Assembly: GCA_021731045.1 (NCBI GenBank)
Contig: JAKFYE010000016.1
Location: forward strand, 32,259 to 96,258
DNA from: Bdellovibrionales bacterium
Lineage (GTDB): Bacteria; Bdellovibrionota; Bdellovibrionia; Bdellovibrionales; JAKFYE01
Length of the DNA: 64,000 nucleotides
Reading direction: 5' to 3'
Below the pieces are notes generated by a model that worked only from the letters and a program-made list of their open reading frames with translations, made no database searches and was not told the origin of the DNA. The position numbers were made by a program, and so were the translations under genes. This document shows positions 50,168-59,587 of this stretch, piece by piece (the first letter of the stretch is position 1; each line of letters begins with the position of its first letter).

Positions 50168-51865
50168 ATGATCAAAGAACGAAAAACCCAACTTCAGTTT
50201 TCATCAAGCACAACGCAGATGTTCGTGATGGGTTTTGCGGTCCTACTTCTCTTGCTCATTTGTATTTATCCGTTTCTCGTTTTACTTGGTAAAATTTTAT
50301 TTTCGCAAGATGGCCATTTAACCTTTCAACCTTTTATCGACCTGATAAAAACAGAAGCCACTCTTTTCGCTATAAAAAATACTTTGATTCTCAGTTTTTC
50401 TGTGAGCGTTTTGAGCTGCGTACTGGGCATTCCTTTTGCGTGGCTTCTGACCCGCACTAACTTTCCTTGGAACCGACGCTTTCGCTCGTGGTTGTGCTTA
50501 CCTTACGCCATTCCACCCTATATCGGGGCAATTGCCTGGATTTTTTTGGCCAACCCCACGACGGGATTGCTCAATCGTATTTTTGGTTTTGAAGTGATTA
50601 ACATTTATTCGTTCTTAGGCCTTATATGGGTTGAAACAAGTTTTCTCTATACTTTCATTTTGCTAACGGTTTTTGCTTCTCTTGACCGCATGGACTCTTC
50701 CTTTGAGGAGGCTGCGCGGCTTTCAGGGGCAAGTCCATTACAAGTTTTTAAAGATATTACGATCCCCCTCATTAAACCGGCTCTTTTTAGTGGAGCGCTT
50801 TTAGTTTTTTTAGCTACCGCGGCTAGTTTTGGTGTACCCGCACTGATTGGAAGTCCTGCCCGCATTTATTTAATCACAACGCAAATTTACACATTACAAA
50901 AAATGGGATCACTTGCTGGGCTTTATAAGTCTGGCGCTCTCTCGATGCTTCTTTTAATTTTTGCGATTGTTATTTTATTTACAAATCAATTTTTACTAAA
51001 ACGAAACCAATTTCAAACCGTATCAGGTAAAACAAGTCGTCCTAGTTTACTAGAACTTGGAAAATGGAAAATACCTTTAGTTATCATGACGTGTGTATTT
51101 CTATTTTTTGTATTTCTCCTGCCTCTTTTAGGAATTGCAATTTCTGCTTTAAGTAAAGTTCAAGGTGAACTTGGCTTATCCAATTTTACATTTATAAATT
51201 TTTATCGTGTTTTGTTTGAAATCAATGAAACACCACGTGCATTTTTTAATTCTTTAACTTTAGGAGTCGTCGCCTCTGGTATTGCATGCGGAGTCGGAGT
51301 TGTCTTATCCTATATTCAGTACAAAACAAAAATTCCAGGGCGAAACTGGATTGATATTATAGCATCTTTGCCATATTCCACTCCGGGCACGGTTGTCGCG
51401 CTCGCACTGATTTTAGCTTTTAGTCAGGGATTTTTAGGTATAATTCCGTCTTTATATAATACTTTAGGCATGCTCGCATTAGCCTACATCGTAAAATATT
51501 TAAGCTTTGCGGTTAAAACCACAGGCGATGGTTACCGTCAAATTGACGATGTTTTAGCAGAAGCCGCTCGAGTCTCGGGGGCGTCCTGGCGGCAAACGAT
51601 GTTGACGATTTGGCTCCCACTCATGAAGCCTTCTTTAGTAGCCGCTTTCTTTTTAATCTTCATGCCCGTAGTAAGTGAACTCACGATGACTATTCTATTA
51701 GGTGGACCCGGCTTAGAGACTATCGGTACCCTTATTTTTCAACTTCAAGAATACGCTGATGCGAGTGGCGGAGGCGCTTCGGTGCTCGCCATTCTTGTTG
51801 TGGCTATGGTTATTTTAATAAATTGGATAGTAAAAAAACTTTCTCAGGGTAGGTATGGTTTATGA
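50168..51865 (+). CDS. Iron-type ABC transporter permease (two fused domains)
   Basis: Inner-membrane permease of about 565 aa with two tandem permease domains, as in FbpB/AfuB. The first EAA loop is near residue 180 (FEEAARLSGASPLQVFKDIT), the second near residue 460 (LAEAARVSGASWRQTMLTIW). The N-terminal basic stretch is followed by about twelve membrane segments. The ATG at 50168 follows AGGA; the TTG just before it is discarded. It overlaps the ATPase gene by 4 bp (ATGA), forming an operon. Confidence 0.92.
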   Translation: MIKERKTQLQFSSSTTQMFVMGFAVLLLLLICIYPFLVLLGKILFSQDGHLTFQPFIDLIKTEATLFAIKNTLILSFSVSVLSCVLGIPFAWLLTRTNFPWNRRFRSWLCLPYAIPPYIGAIAWIFLANPTTGLLNRIFGFEVINIYSFLGLIWVETSFLYTFILLTVFASLDRMDSSFEEAARLSGASPLQVFKDITIPLIKPALFSGALLVFLATAASFGVPALIGSPARIYLITTQIYTLQKMGSLAGLYKSGALSMLLLIFAIVILFTNQFLLKRNQFQTVSGKTSRPSLLELGKWKIPLVIMTCVFLFFVFLLPLLGIAISALSKVQGELGLSNFTFINFYRVLFEINETPRAFFNSLTLGVVASGIACGVGVVLSYIQYKTKIPGRNWIDIIASLPYSTPGTVVALALILAFSQGFLGIIPSLYNTLGMLALAYIVKYLSFAVKTTGDGYRQIDDVLAEAARVSGASWRQTMLTIWLPLMKPSLVAAFFLIFMPVVSELTMTILLGGPGLETIGTLIFQLQEYADASGGGASVLAILVVAMVILINWIVKKLSQGRYGL

Positions 51866-52590
51866 TCCAAGTTGAATTTCAAAACGTTAGCAAAATATAT
51901 CCAGGAGGAACGGCGGCGGTTCAGGATTTTTCTCTAAGTATTGAAAACGGTGAGTTTGTCTCATTTCTTGGACCTTCTGGCTGCGGTAAGACTACAAGTT
52001 TAAGAATGATCTCGGGACTTGAAAGAAATACTCATGGTATTATAAAAATTAATAATCAAATTGTTTCTGACCCTGAAAATGGTTTTTTTCTTCCTCCAGA
52101 AAAGCGCAAAGTTGGTATGGTATTTCAATCATATGCGGTGTGGCCACATATGACGGTTTTTGAAAATGTCGCTTACCCTTTAAAAATTGAAAAGGTAGCA
52201 AAGAGTGAAATCCAAAGTCGCGTAATGAAAATGTTAACCCTCGTAGAACTCAATGGACTAGAAAATCGTATGCCGAATCAACTCAGCGGCGGGCAACAAC
52301 AGCGTGTAGCGTTAGCTCGCGGTCTTGTCATGCAGCCACGCGTACTCCTTTTAGATGAACCTCTCTCGAATTTAGACGCTAAGTTACGAGAAAAAATGCG
52401 TAAAGATATTCGCGAAATCCAAAAGTCATTAAAACTAACGGTGGTTTATGTTACCCACGATCAAATTGAAGCCACCACGATGAGTGATCGCATGGTTATT
52501 ATGCAGTCTGGAAAAATTATTCAAGCGGGCACTCCGGCGGAAATAAAATCAAAACCCATTAACCTATTTGTTGCGGATTTTATAAAATGA
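51862..52590 (+). CDS. ABC transporter ATP-binding protein (FbpC/PotA-like)
   Basis: ATPase of 242 aa energising the preceding permease. Walker A is GPSGCGKTTSLRM, the Q loop is VFQSYAVWPHMTV, the signature is LSGGQQQRVALARGL and Walker B is LLLDEPLSNLDAKLREKM. The C-terminal TOBE-type regulatory domain found in longer members is missing, as the protein ends soon after the switch His. It overlaps purK by 4 bp. Confidence 0.94.
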   Translation: MIQVEFQNVSKIYPGGTAAVQDFSLSIENGEFVSFLGPSGCGKTTSLRMISGLERNTHGIIKINNQIVSDPENGFFLPPEKRKVGMVFQSYAVWPHMTVFENVAYPLKIEKVAKSEIQSRVMKMLTLVELNGLENRMPNQLSGGQQQRVALARGLVMQPRVLLLDEPLSNLDAKLREKMRKDIREIQKSLKLTVVYVTHDQIEATTMSDRMVIMQSGKIIQAGTPAEIKSKPINLFVADFIK

Positions 52591-53780
52591 AAACTTTAGG
52601 GATTATCGGTGCGGGCCAACTCTCTTTATTTTTAGCGGAAGCCGCCCAGAAATTGGGAATTCAAACTCATATTCTTGGCGACGCCCATCAGTCCGCAATG
52701 AGAGTTGCTAATGAAAAGTTTATTCAATCTGAATTCAATGTTGAGAACGTTTGTAATTTTTTAAATACTTGTGATTTCGGAACCATCGAAAGCGAATTTG
52801 TTGATTCAAATATTATTGAACAAGCCTTACACAAAGCCGAAAAACGGGTCCAGTTTACCCCACTACCTAAAAGTATTCGTATCGCGCAAGACAAGCTTTC
52901 ACAAAAAGAACTCTTCGCACGCTTACATGTTCCTACACCAAAACATCGTGAAGTCACCGCAGAAAGTCTCACGACGTATTTTGACGAAATACTCTGGGAA
53001 GACTTTCCCGAAGGTGTCGTTTTAAAATGGGCAAAATTTGGTTACGACGGAAAAGGCAACTTTCTTTTAGATGAAAAAGAAAAAACCGCAGACGCGATTG
53101 CGTTTTGCAAAGCCGCTTTTGCTAAAAACATACGTATATATGCTGAAGAGAAAGTGTCATTCGATGCTGAGCTTGCAATGATTTTTATGAGAACCATTCG
53201 CGGAGAGCTTCATCATTATCCATTAGTTATTTCACAGCAACTTAAAGGAACATGTAAAATTGTTGAAGGACCGGCCACGTCTCTGGGAATTCCTCATCGT
53301 ATGCAATCCGATGCCATTGAAATTGGACGTGCCGTAGGCGACGCGCTTCTTCTCACCGGAGTCTTTGCCATTGAGTTTTTTTATTCTTCAAAACGAGGAA
53401 TTATGGCGAACGAAATGGCGCCTCGAGTACATAATTCCGGTCATTACACTTTGGATGGTGCCGAATGCAGTCAGTTTGAAAATCATGTGCGGATTGCGTG
53501 TGGACAGAGTGTGGGTTCAACCGGGACGAATCGGTATTTTGCCATGTTAAATCTTTTAGGCCCCGAAGACCTCACCTTAAGTCTGGATTCAAATTTTAAA
53601 CTCCCGATTCCGATTTCAAAAACTATGTCTACGTACTGGTATTATAAAACTGAACTTAAACCTGGACGCAAAATGGGGCATATTAATATTAAGGCAAATG
53701 AAGTTCATGAGCTCCAAGCAGGAATTAATATGATGAAGCTTTATGAATCAGATCTTTGGAATAGCCTTAGAAATAGGTAA
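52587..53780 (+). CDS. purK: 5-(carboxyamino)imidazole ribonucleotide synthase
   Basis: ATP-grasp enzyme of 397 aa that carboxylates AIR in purine synthesis. The Rossmann start GIIGAGQLSLFLAEAAQKLG, the ATP-grasp lobe KWAKFGYDGKGNFLL, and the diagnostic MANEMAPRVHNSGHYTLDGAE are present. It overlaps the transporter ATPase gene by 4 bp although the two products are unrelated, so purine synthesis is transcribed behind an iron-type uptake system. Confidence 0.95.
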   Translation: MKTLGIIGAGQLSLFLAEAAQKLGIQTHILGDAHQSAMRVANEKFIQSEFNVENVCNFLNTCDFGTIESEFVDSNIIEQALHKAEKRVQFTPLPKSIRIAQDKLSQKELFARLHVPTPKHREVTAESLTTYFDEILWEDFPEGVVLKWAKFGYDGKGNFLLDEKEKTADAIAFCKAAFAKNIRIYAEEKVSFDAELAMIFMRTIRGELHHYPLVISQQLKGTCKIVEGPATSLGIPHRMQSDAIEIGRAVGDALLLTGVFAIEFFYSSKRGIMANEMAPRVHNSGHYTLDGAECSQFENHVRIACGQSVGSTGTNRYFAMLNLLGPEDLTLSLDSNFKLPIPISKTMSTYWYYKTELKPGRKMGHINIKANEVHELQAGINMMKLYESDLWNSLRNR

Positions 53781-53783
53781 GAT

Positions 53784-54314
53784 TTGGCGAAGAAGACCGC
53801 TTATAAGAAACCAATTATTGCCATAGTTATGGGAAGTGATTCCGATTTTCCAACGATGGAAGACGCCTCATTAGTTCTTACGGAGCTCGGGCTCGCGCAC
53901 AAAATGATGATTATTTCAGCGCATCGGACTCCGGATGAAATGACAAAGTTTGCAAAGGAAGCTCTCGGTAAAGGCATTCAAGTTATTATTGCCGGAGCTG
54001 GTGGTGCGGCTCATTTACCGGGAATGATTGCGGCTAACACCCCACTTCCCGTCATTGGGGTGCCGGTCGCTGTAGGACATCTTGAAGGTCAAGATGCGCT
54101 ACTTTCAATCGTTCAAATGCCTAAAGGTGTACCTGTCGCAACCGTGGCGATTGGCAACGCTTACAACGCCGGAATTTTAGCAGCTCAAATATTAGCTTCG
54201 GGCGGAAAAACTCCAGATAAAAAACTTATCAAGGCTCTTCAAAAATATAAAGAAGGTCTTCGTAAAAAAGTATTACAAAAAAAGATCAAGCGAACATCCA
54301 CGAGTGCTAAGTAA
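53784..54314 (+). CDS. purE: N5-carboxyaminoimidazole ribonucleotide mutase
   Basis: Class I PurE of 176 aa, completing the conversion to CAIR after PurK. The signature [20 protein letters not shown] and the [10 protein letters not shown] loop with the active-site His are intact, as is [14 protein letters not shown]. The start is a TTG; the first ATG lies inside the conserved core, so an earlier start is required. A basic tail ([16 protein letters not shown]) extends the C-terminus. It overlaps the convergent esterase gene by 8 bp. Confidence 0.95.
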   Translation: MAKKTAYKKPIIAIVMGSDSDFPTMEDASLVLTELGLAHKMMIISAHRTPDEMTKFAKEALGKGIQVIIAGAGGAAHLPGMIAANTPLPVIGVPVAVGHLEGQDALLSIVQMPKGVPVATVAIGNAYNAGILAAQILASGGKTPDKKLIKALQKYKEGLRKKVLQKKIKRTSTSAK

Positions 54315-55002
54315 GTCCTTGAAGAAAACTCCCAAGGTTTTTTAAAACCTGCGGCGGAATTTCATGACCCCCACGAAACATTTCTAACTGTCCTTCAAGG
54401 CCGGCTTCAACTAACAAAGTTTCTAGCTCTTGCGCGACTTGCGGATTTAAAATCGCATCGTTCTCACCATGCGCCTGAAAAAATCTCATACCTTTATGCA
54501 ACGGTGCAAGTTTCTTCCACTCCTGCATTTTAATTAGTGAACCCGAAAGTAAAAAAAGTCCGCGATAGTTTGAAGCTGATGAAAGGGCAATATCCGTAGC
54601 TAACATAGCCCCTTGGCTAAATCCGCCCAAAATAATGTCTTCAGGCTTACGATTCAACTTAGATAAAAATTCGTACGCAAGCATTTTTGCTTTATCTAAT
54701 CCTTGCGGTATCGAGTTTGTCATATCTCGATACTTCCCTGAACGCATCGCCCGTTCGAGTCCTTCTATATCAATATGAAACCAAGCGCGTCCCATAGAAC
54801 CTGGACCAATAGGCACTGCAATTGGACCATTCGGAAAATACCAGTTCGAACCTTTAGGGGCTTTGACCACTTGTGATAAAGGTGTCAAATCGTAGCAATC
54901 CGCCCCATATCCATGAAATAAAACAATACAAGGCCCTTGCGGTGATCCCTTTACTTCAACGACATCCAGCGGCCCAATTTTTTTAAGTTTGTCATTCATC
55001 AT
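54307..55002 (-). CDS. Alpha/beta hydrolase, phospholipase/carboxylesterase family (second)
   Basis: Serine hydrolase of 231 aa. The oxyanion loop is [12 protein letters not shown], the nucleophile elbow is [13 protein letters not shown], the acid lies in [10 protein letters not shown] and the His in RGGHEIPP, so the triad is complete. It differs from the esterase at 16412 and is closer to the standard bacterial carboxylesterase (YpfH/EstB). The start is beside a pair of ATGs. It converges on purE. Confidence 0.9.
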   Translation of the reverse strand: MMNDKLKKIGPLDVVEVKGSPQGPCIVLFHGYGADCYDLTPLSQVVKAPKGSNWYFPNGPIAVPIGPGSMGRAWFHIDIEGLERAMRSGKYRDMTNSIPQGLDKAKMLAYEFLSKLNRKPEDIILGGFSQGAMLATDIALSSASNYRGLFLLSGSLIKMQEWKKLAPLHKGMRFFQAHGENDAILNPQVAQELETLLVEAGLEGQLEMFRGGHEIPPQVLKNLGSFLQGLT

Positions 55003-55010
55003 AAGAGTTT

Positions 55011-55105
55011 CTAGTGTCCTGAGTCATGCATCACTATATCAATAACAAAGAAGATTCGGAAAAGATCGAGTTATTTATATAGTGATGCATGACTCAGGAC
55101 ACTAG
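55011..55105. repeat. Perfect 29 bp inverted repeat with 37 bp spacer
   Basis: The left arm 55011-55039 begins CTAGTGTCCTGAGTCATGCA; the right arm 55077-55105 is its exact reverse complement and ends GACTCAGGACACTAG. CTAG lies at both outer ends, consistent with a target duplication. The element, about 95 bp, sits between an esterase gene and a GTG-started gene. Confidence 0.93.
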
Positions 55106-55127
55106 CATCTAAACAAAAGGAAAACGA

Positions 55128-56279
55128 GTGAAATTTATTGTTGAGCAAACTAGAAATCGCGTTGAGCGCGCGAAAACTTTTTATGGACGCAATGAACATT
55201 TGCTTGATGCGTCCATGTTTGTTGCAGGTTTTATTTTTGATATCGTTACCTTAAGTTCTATCGACGATATTTTTACATTAGTTCAACAGCTTGTATATCT
55301 TCTACTTTTAGGAAGTTTAATTGCTTATGAAGTTCAAATTGAGGTTCTTAAAAAAAATCTTCATCCCAAACTTAATAAAATATGGCCTTACCGTGGATTA
55401 ATTATCCACTTTTTTCTCGGCTCGCTTTTAAACACCTATATTTTATTTTTCTTTAAAAGCGGTTCTTTTATTTCGTCATTCTTATTTATTTTTATTGTCG
55501 TCGCGCTCATTCTTCTCAACGAATTACCGTTTATACGCAATTTGGGAGCTTATATTCGCGTTATTCTCTTTAGTCTTTGTCTTTCAAGTTTTTGGTCGAT
55601 TGTTTTTCCGTTGGTAATAGGTTTTATACATTGGCTGCTCTTTGTTCTTGCGCTTTTAATGAGCGCCCTAATTTCTATTTGTATTTACAAAATATTAAAT
55701 CGCACACCGTCACCCGTAATCGAAAACTTATCACCAAAAAATCCTTTGCATCGATTGAGCGTGCTTCAACGGCACTATCTCTTGCCAAGCTTAGGCACCT
55801 ACTCATTTTTCTTTTTATTTTATATATTCGGATTAGTTCCCCCTGTTCCTCTTTCGATACAGTATATGGGGGTCTATCATAAAATTGAAAAAAAGGCGGA
55901 CAAGTACGAACTCTACTATACCCGTCCACGTTGGAAGTTTTGGCAAAATGGTGATCAGTCATTCGAAGCCCAACCCGGAGATAAAATTTATTTTTTTGCT
56001 AGCATCTTTGCTCCGACGCAATTCCGTGATCAGATTTTTTTAAAGTGGTATTATGATGATCCAAAAAATGGATGGCAAACCTGGGATTCGATTCCCCTTA
56101 CAATTTCTGGTGGACGCCAAGAAGGATTTCGCGGTTTTGGTACTAAACAAAACTATACGCCTGGCAATTGGCAAGTTCGAGTGTTGACTAACGATCAGCG
56201 TGAAATTGGTCGTCTAAGCTTTACGATCGAAGCCGTTCCAGCCAGCGATACGACATTATATTTTATCGATTATTATTAA
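55128..56279 (+). CDS. DUF2914 domain membrane protein
   Basis: A 383 aa protein with an N-terminal soluble stretch, five to six membrane helices at about residues 25-200, and a C-terminal periplasmic domain. The C-terminal YYTRPRWKFWQNGDQSF, IFLKWYYDD and the FRGFGTKQNYTPGNWQVRVL block match the DUF2914 domain. Its role is unknown. The start is GTG after AAGGAAAACGA. It lies just right of the 95 bp inverted-repeat element. Confidence 0.8.
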   Translation: MKFIVEQTRNRVERAKTFYGRNEHLLDASMFVAGFIFDIVTLSSIDDIFTLVQQLVYLLLLGSLIAYEVQIEVLKKNLHPKLNKIWPYRGLIIHFFLGSLLNTYILFFFKSGSFISSFLFIFIVVALILLNELPFIRNLGAYIRVILFSLCLSSFWSIVFPLVIGFIHWLLFVLALLMSALISICIYKILNRTPSPVIENLSPKNPLHRLSVLQRHYLLPSLGTYSFFFLFYIFGLVPPVPLSIQYMGVYHKIEKKADKYELYYTRPRWKFWQNGDQSFEAQPGDKIYFFASIFAPTQFRDQIFLKWYYDDPKNGWQTWDSIPLTISGGRQEGFRGFGTKQNYTPGNWQVRVLTNDQREIGRLSFTIEAVPASDTTLYFIDYY

Positions 56280-56288
56280 AACCGAGAA

Positions 56289-56750
56289 CTAAGACCAGCG
56301 GTGGTAGGCCGGATGCCCCTCTTTAACCGCAACAAAAAGTCCCTTACAGGTTGCACAGTCCTTATCACCAGAGCGAAGTACAGCCTCGATCGTCGCACGA
56401 TCATCTTGAATATCGATAACTTTAGCTACAAGCGTGACTGGATGATTTGAAGGCGTCGGTCGCAAAAGTTTAACGGCATAATTAGCCGTCACTGTGCACG
56501 GAGGTTGATCCGTACTATGCTTTTTCATAAGGGCCCAGGCTGCAGTCCAATTAGAATGGCAATCAAGGAGACTTCCGATAATTCCTCCATTCAACATTCC
56601 CGGAAACGCTTCATGGTAGGATGCAGGAGTAAAGCTGGCGACAACCTCATCTCCTTGAACGAAACTTTGAATTCGTAAACCTTTTTTGTTCGCCGGACCA
56701 CATCCAAAACAAATACTATTGGGCGCGTATGTTTCTTGTAAACTTCGCAT
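56289..56750 (-). CDS. PaaI-family hotdog thioesterase
   Basis: A 153 aa hotdog-fold protein. NSICFGCGPANKKGLRIQSF near the N-terminus, FPGMLNGGIIGSLLDCHSNW as the catalytic-site segment (the family Gly and Asp), and NYAVKLLRPTPSNHPVTLVA follow the PaaI pattern. Members cleave acyl-CoA or aryl-CoA thioesters. It is 6 bp downstream of the Dps stop and converges with the DUF2914 gene. Confidence 0.9.
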   Translation of the reverse strand: MRSLQETYAPNSICFGCGPANKKGLRIQSFVQGDEVVASFTPASYHEAFPGMLNGGIIGSLLDCHSNWTAAWALMKKHSTDQPPCTVTANYAVKLLRPTPSNHPVTLVAKVIDIQDDRATIEAVLRSGDKDCATCKGLFVAVKEGHPAYHRWS

Positions 56751-56756
56751 AGAAAT

Positions 56757-57227
56757 CTAACCGTCCAATAAACTGCGAAGCATCCATGCGGTTTTTTCAT
56801 GAGTTTGCATTCGCGTAGTCAAAAGATCTTGCGTCACTTCATCGCCTGATTTTTCTGCAACTGGAAATAATCCACGAGCTGTACGAATGACCGCTTCGTT
56901 AGACTCAACTAAATCACGAATCATTTCATGTGCATTAATTCCATCTCGCGCTTCTTTGACGGTCGCCAATTTAGCAAAGGCTGTATAGCTTCCTGGAGCA
57001 AAAACACCAAGGGCACGAATACGTTCCGCAATTAAATCAACCGCTAACGCAAGTTCGTTATATTGAGTTTCGAACATTAAATGGAGTGTTTGAAACATCG
57101 GACCCGTAACGTTCCAATGATAATTATGTGTTTTCAAATAGAGCGTGTAGGTGTCTGCGAGCAAACGTGATAAACCATCGGCTGTATCTTTTCTGTCTTT
57201 TTCATTAATACCAATATTAACAAGCAT
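56757..57227 (-). CDS. dps: Dps family DNA-binding ferritin-like protein
   Basis: Ferritin-like protein of 156 aa that oxidises and stores iron and protects DNA in stationary phase. The ferroxidase residues are visible in [20 protein letters not shown] and the [20 protein letters not shown] helix pair. The strong GGAGGTGAGA site places the start at 57227; a longer frame upstream is not credible. It lies in a minus-strand run with the HAAS-type gene upstream. Confidence 0.93.
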   Translation of the reverse strand: MLVNIGINEKDRKDTADGLSRLLADTYTLYLKTHNYHWNVTGPMFQTLHLMFETQYNELALAVDLIAERIRALGVFAPGSYTAFAKLATVKEARDGINAHEMIRDLVESNEAVIRTARGLFPVAEKSGDEVTQDLLTTRMQTHEKTAWMLRSLLDG

Positions 57228-57333
57228 TCTCACCTCCAGAAGTTTGAGACTAGTGGGAGTTATGCTACTAAACAAGCGATGTTCTTTTATCTTAATATAA
57301 ATATTGATGCAGCATGGCCACAAAATTAAAATA

Positions 57334-58200
57334 TTAATTTTGCGTAATCGTTCCATTTGTTAGACGGACTTTTAATGTTAGTGCCTTTGGATCCTGGCTC
57401 GAAACAAATTCATCAATACGGCCACTGACAACTTCTAAATCATAGATATAGTCTTTTTGCGGCGCAGGTTTAACTTCAACTTTGCCATTCGCTAACTTAA
57501 GATCAATATTAAAATACGGTTCCACAACTTGCACATCTCCGTTCCCACCTTTGGAGACTAAATCGACACTTTCAGGAATTTTTATATCACATTTAGTCGC
57601 CAATGACTCCACGAGGTTGATCGTCATAATTCCGTCTTTTATAGTTGTGGCCTCAGTTCCGTCAATACTCCTAAGCTTACATCTCCACGACAACTGTCCA
57701 TCTGAAGACGTCGAATAGCGAACTTTCCCATTAGAAAATTTAACTTCCAGTTTTTTTATTCCCAACTTCTGAACATTATTTACATCTTCAAATAAGACGT
57801 CTTCCTGTGAAGGAACAAAATTATTAAGCTCCTCAACGTTAAATGACTCATCGTTCATGTGAAAAACAAAGTTTTCATTACCGGTAAAGTAGTGATGAAA
57901 GAACCACCACACACTTGCCGTAAGAACAAAAAAACATAAAAAAGAAATTAGAATTAGCCATTTTGTAAACCTCACGATTCGACTCGATTTTGGTTTAAAT
58001 AAAACACCATATTCAGTCGACAACTTATCGACTGGCCCTAATTTCTTTAATACGTCTTCAATCGCTAGACCTGATTCAATGGATTCTTCAATTCTAGATT
58101 TTACATTTAATATAATTTCGGCACGACGAATGGTCGGAACACCACCCAATACTCTTTCCAAAGCCAATAAATAGTATTCGATTTTTTGATTTTCATTCAT
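57334..58200 (-). CDS. Membrane protein with HAAS-like N-terminus and DUF4097-like tail
   Basis: A protein of about 288 aa. The first 70 residues resemble the HAAS domain ([20 protein letters not shown], then [20 protein letters not shown]). One membrane helix follows ([20 protein letters not shown]), and the remainder is a repeated beta-rich region ([23 protein letters not shown]), as in DUF4097-type adhesin-like domains. Such genes are often paired with PadR regulators, which are not seen here. ATG at 58200 is preferred; it overlaps the GNAT gene by 8 bp. Confidence 0.72.
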   Translation of the reverse strand: MNENQKIEYYLLALERVLGGVPTIRRAEIILNVKSRIEESIESGLAIEDVLKKLGPVDKLSTEYGVLFKPKSSRIVRFTKWLILISFLCFFVLTASVWWFFHHYFTGNENFVFHMNDESFNVEELNNFVPSQEDVLFEDVNNVQKLGIKKLEVKFSNGKVRYSTSSDGQLSWRCKLRSIDGTEATTIKDGIMTINLVESLATKCDIKIPESVDLVSKGGNGDVQVVEPYFNIDLKLANGKVEVKPAPQKDYIYDLEVVSGRIDEFVSSQDPKALTLKVRLTNGTITQN

Positions 58201-58654
58201 AGTATGGCCATGTCGCAACAGGTGAATACATAACTTTATGTAGACCTATACCTTCAATTTCAAAAAGTCCATCCTGATACACAAACCCTAAATTCTCATA
58301 AAAGCCAAATGCAACTTCTCGGGCATTAAACCAAACAAGGTTAGCCTTGGCGCTTTTTAACATTTTCATACTTTCTTTTACTAACTGCGTGCCAATTTGA
58401 CGTTTACGAAATTCAGGAGCTACTGCCATTCCACGAATACGAAATTGAGATTTTTCTTTAAATTTAGAGTAAGAGTCTGGCGCAACCGAAATAATACCAA
58501 CGATTTTACTCTCCACATGTGCACCGAGATGAAACGCACCCGGCAAATTGTCTCCAGGATAATAACACATTTCTATGGGTTGATGAGGGCGTAAGACTTG
58601 ATGCCGTAAAGGATAGGTTTGATCGGCACTGATCTGATAAATCGTAATGTCCAT
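58193..58654 (-). CDS. GNAT family N-acetyltransferase
   Basis: Acetyltransferase of 153 aa. Motif A is RIRGMAVAPEFRKRQIGTQL with the acetyl-CoA-binding loop, and NLVWFNAREVAFGFYENLGF is motif B. The start of the first strand (DITIYQISAD) is typical. The substrate is unknown. It overlaps the upstream NAD(P)-binding gene by one base and the downstream gene by 8 bp, so it is part of a coupled run. Confidence 0.88.
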   Translation of the reverse strand: MDITIYQISADQTYPLRHQVLRPHQPIEMCYYPGDNLPGAFHLGAHVESKIVGIISVAPDSYSKFKEKSQFRIRGMAVAPEFRKRQIGTQLVKESMKMLKSAKANLVWFNAREVAFGFYENLGFVYQDGLFEIEGIGLHKVMYSPVATWPYYE

Positions 58655-59313
58655 TACGTACCCGTTTTTTTAAACAGATCATCGTTTTCATGGATGTAAA
58701 AACCCAAACTTGGATTTTTAGAACACTCATTTAAATATTGAGCGACACGTGTGGCTTCCACTGGCCGATATTTTAATAAAGGGCCTATAAATAAAAAGTC
58801 GATAGGTTTTAAAAACTTTTGCGCCCAACCTTCTCCTAAACGCACCTCCGTGCGGGCACCCAGCAAAAGTGAGGGACGTACAATCACCACAGATTCAAAA
58901 CCAAGGGTTCGTACTAAATCTTCAATTTGACCCTTAACTTTTGAATATAGAATAGAAGATTTTGAATCGGCTCCCATCGAGCTGACCAAATAGATGTTTT
59001 TTATTTGATTCTGGTGCGCGATTTCTAAAATTTTTTTTGAAAGCCCCCATTCGATTTCAATAAATTTTTCTTTTGATCCCGAGGACTTTAAAGTTGTGCC
59101 AAAACAAAAAAATAAATCTGTTCCTGTTAGGACATTTTTTAGCATTTCAGCTTGATTGAGATCGATGACGACATTTTGAACATTTTTAGGAAGATCTATT
59201 ATCGGCTTACGGCTAATCGCCGTAATTTTATTGAAATGCGCTAAGTGTTTAAGAAGTAACGAGCCGATAAGGCCCGTACTTCCTATAACAACCGCAGAGC
59301 GCGAAGAGTCCAT
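58654..59313 (-). CDS. NAD(P)-binding Rossmann protein (HTATIP2/oxidoreductase-like)
   Basis: A 219 aa protein with the cofactor loop VVIGSTGLIGSLLLKHL, FCFGTTLKSSGSKEKFIEI as the substrate-side loop, and IYLVSSMGADSKSSILYSKV near residue 110; VVIVRPSLLLGARTEVRLGE resembles the HTATIP2/TIP30 branch of NAD-binding short-chain proteins. No substrate is known. It is 2 bp after the Cys-rich secreted protein gene, in the same minus-strand run. Confidence 0.87.
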   Translation of the reverse strand: MDSSRSAVVIGSTGLIGSLLLKHLAHFNKITAISRKPIIDLPKNVQNVVIDLNQAEMLKNVLTGTDLFFCFGTTLKSSGSKEKFIEIEWGLSKKILEIAHQNQIKNIYLVSSMGADSKSSILYSKVKGQIEDLVRTLGFESVVIVRPSLLLGARTEVRLGEGWAQKFLKPIDFLFIGPLLKYRPVEATRVAQYLNECSKNPSLGFYIHENDDLFKKTGT

Positions 59314-59315
59314 TC

Positions 59316-59513
59316 TTATTTTTTTTCTGTGGGAGCGGGAGTCGTCGTTTTAGATTTTTCACAGCTACCACTGCCTTCACAGCTCTTACCTTCTTTATGC
59401 CCTTTGCAACCAGATGAGCAGGTATGAGCTTTGCTCTTATCACAATCGCAGCTAAATGCATTAGATGAGAAACTTAAAAATGCCATTAAAAAAACAATCG
59501 ATAATAAACGCAT
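59316..59513 (-). CDS. Small secreted Cys-rich protein, possible second MNIO substrate
   Basis: A 65 aa protein with a Sec signal peptide (MRLLSIVFLMAFLSFSSNAF) and a mature part of about 45 residues with six Cys (22, 24, 32, 36, 45, 51). EGKSCEGSGSC (41-51) has the same EGK-x-C-x5-C spacing as the precursor at 63183. Thr/Pro/Lys-rich tail. The strong GGAGGAAGC site fixes the ATG at 59513, so a longer upstream start is not needed. No enzyme domain; it is likely a metal-binding or modified peptide. Confidence 0.75.
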   Translation of the reverse strand: MRLLSIVFLMAFLSFSSNAFSCDCDKSKAHTCSSGCKGHKEGKSCEGSGSCEKSKTTTPAPTEKK

Positions 59514-59587
59514 GCTTCCTCCTAGAAGTTTCAATGATTACAGCATGTCCTAAGAGGTAAAAACCAGTCTTTACGCCCCTAGTCGCC

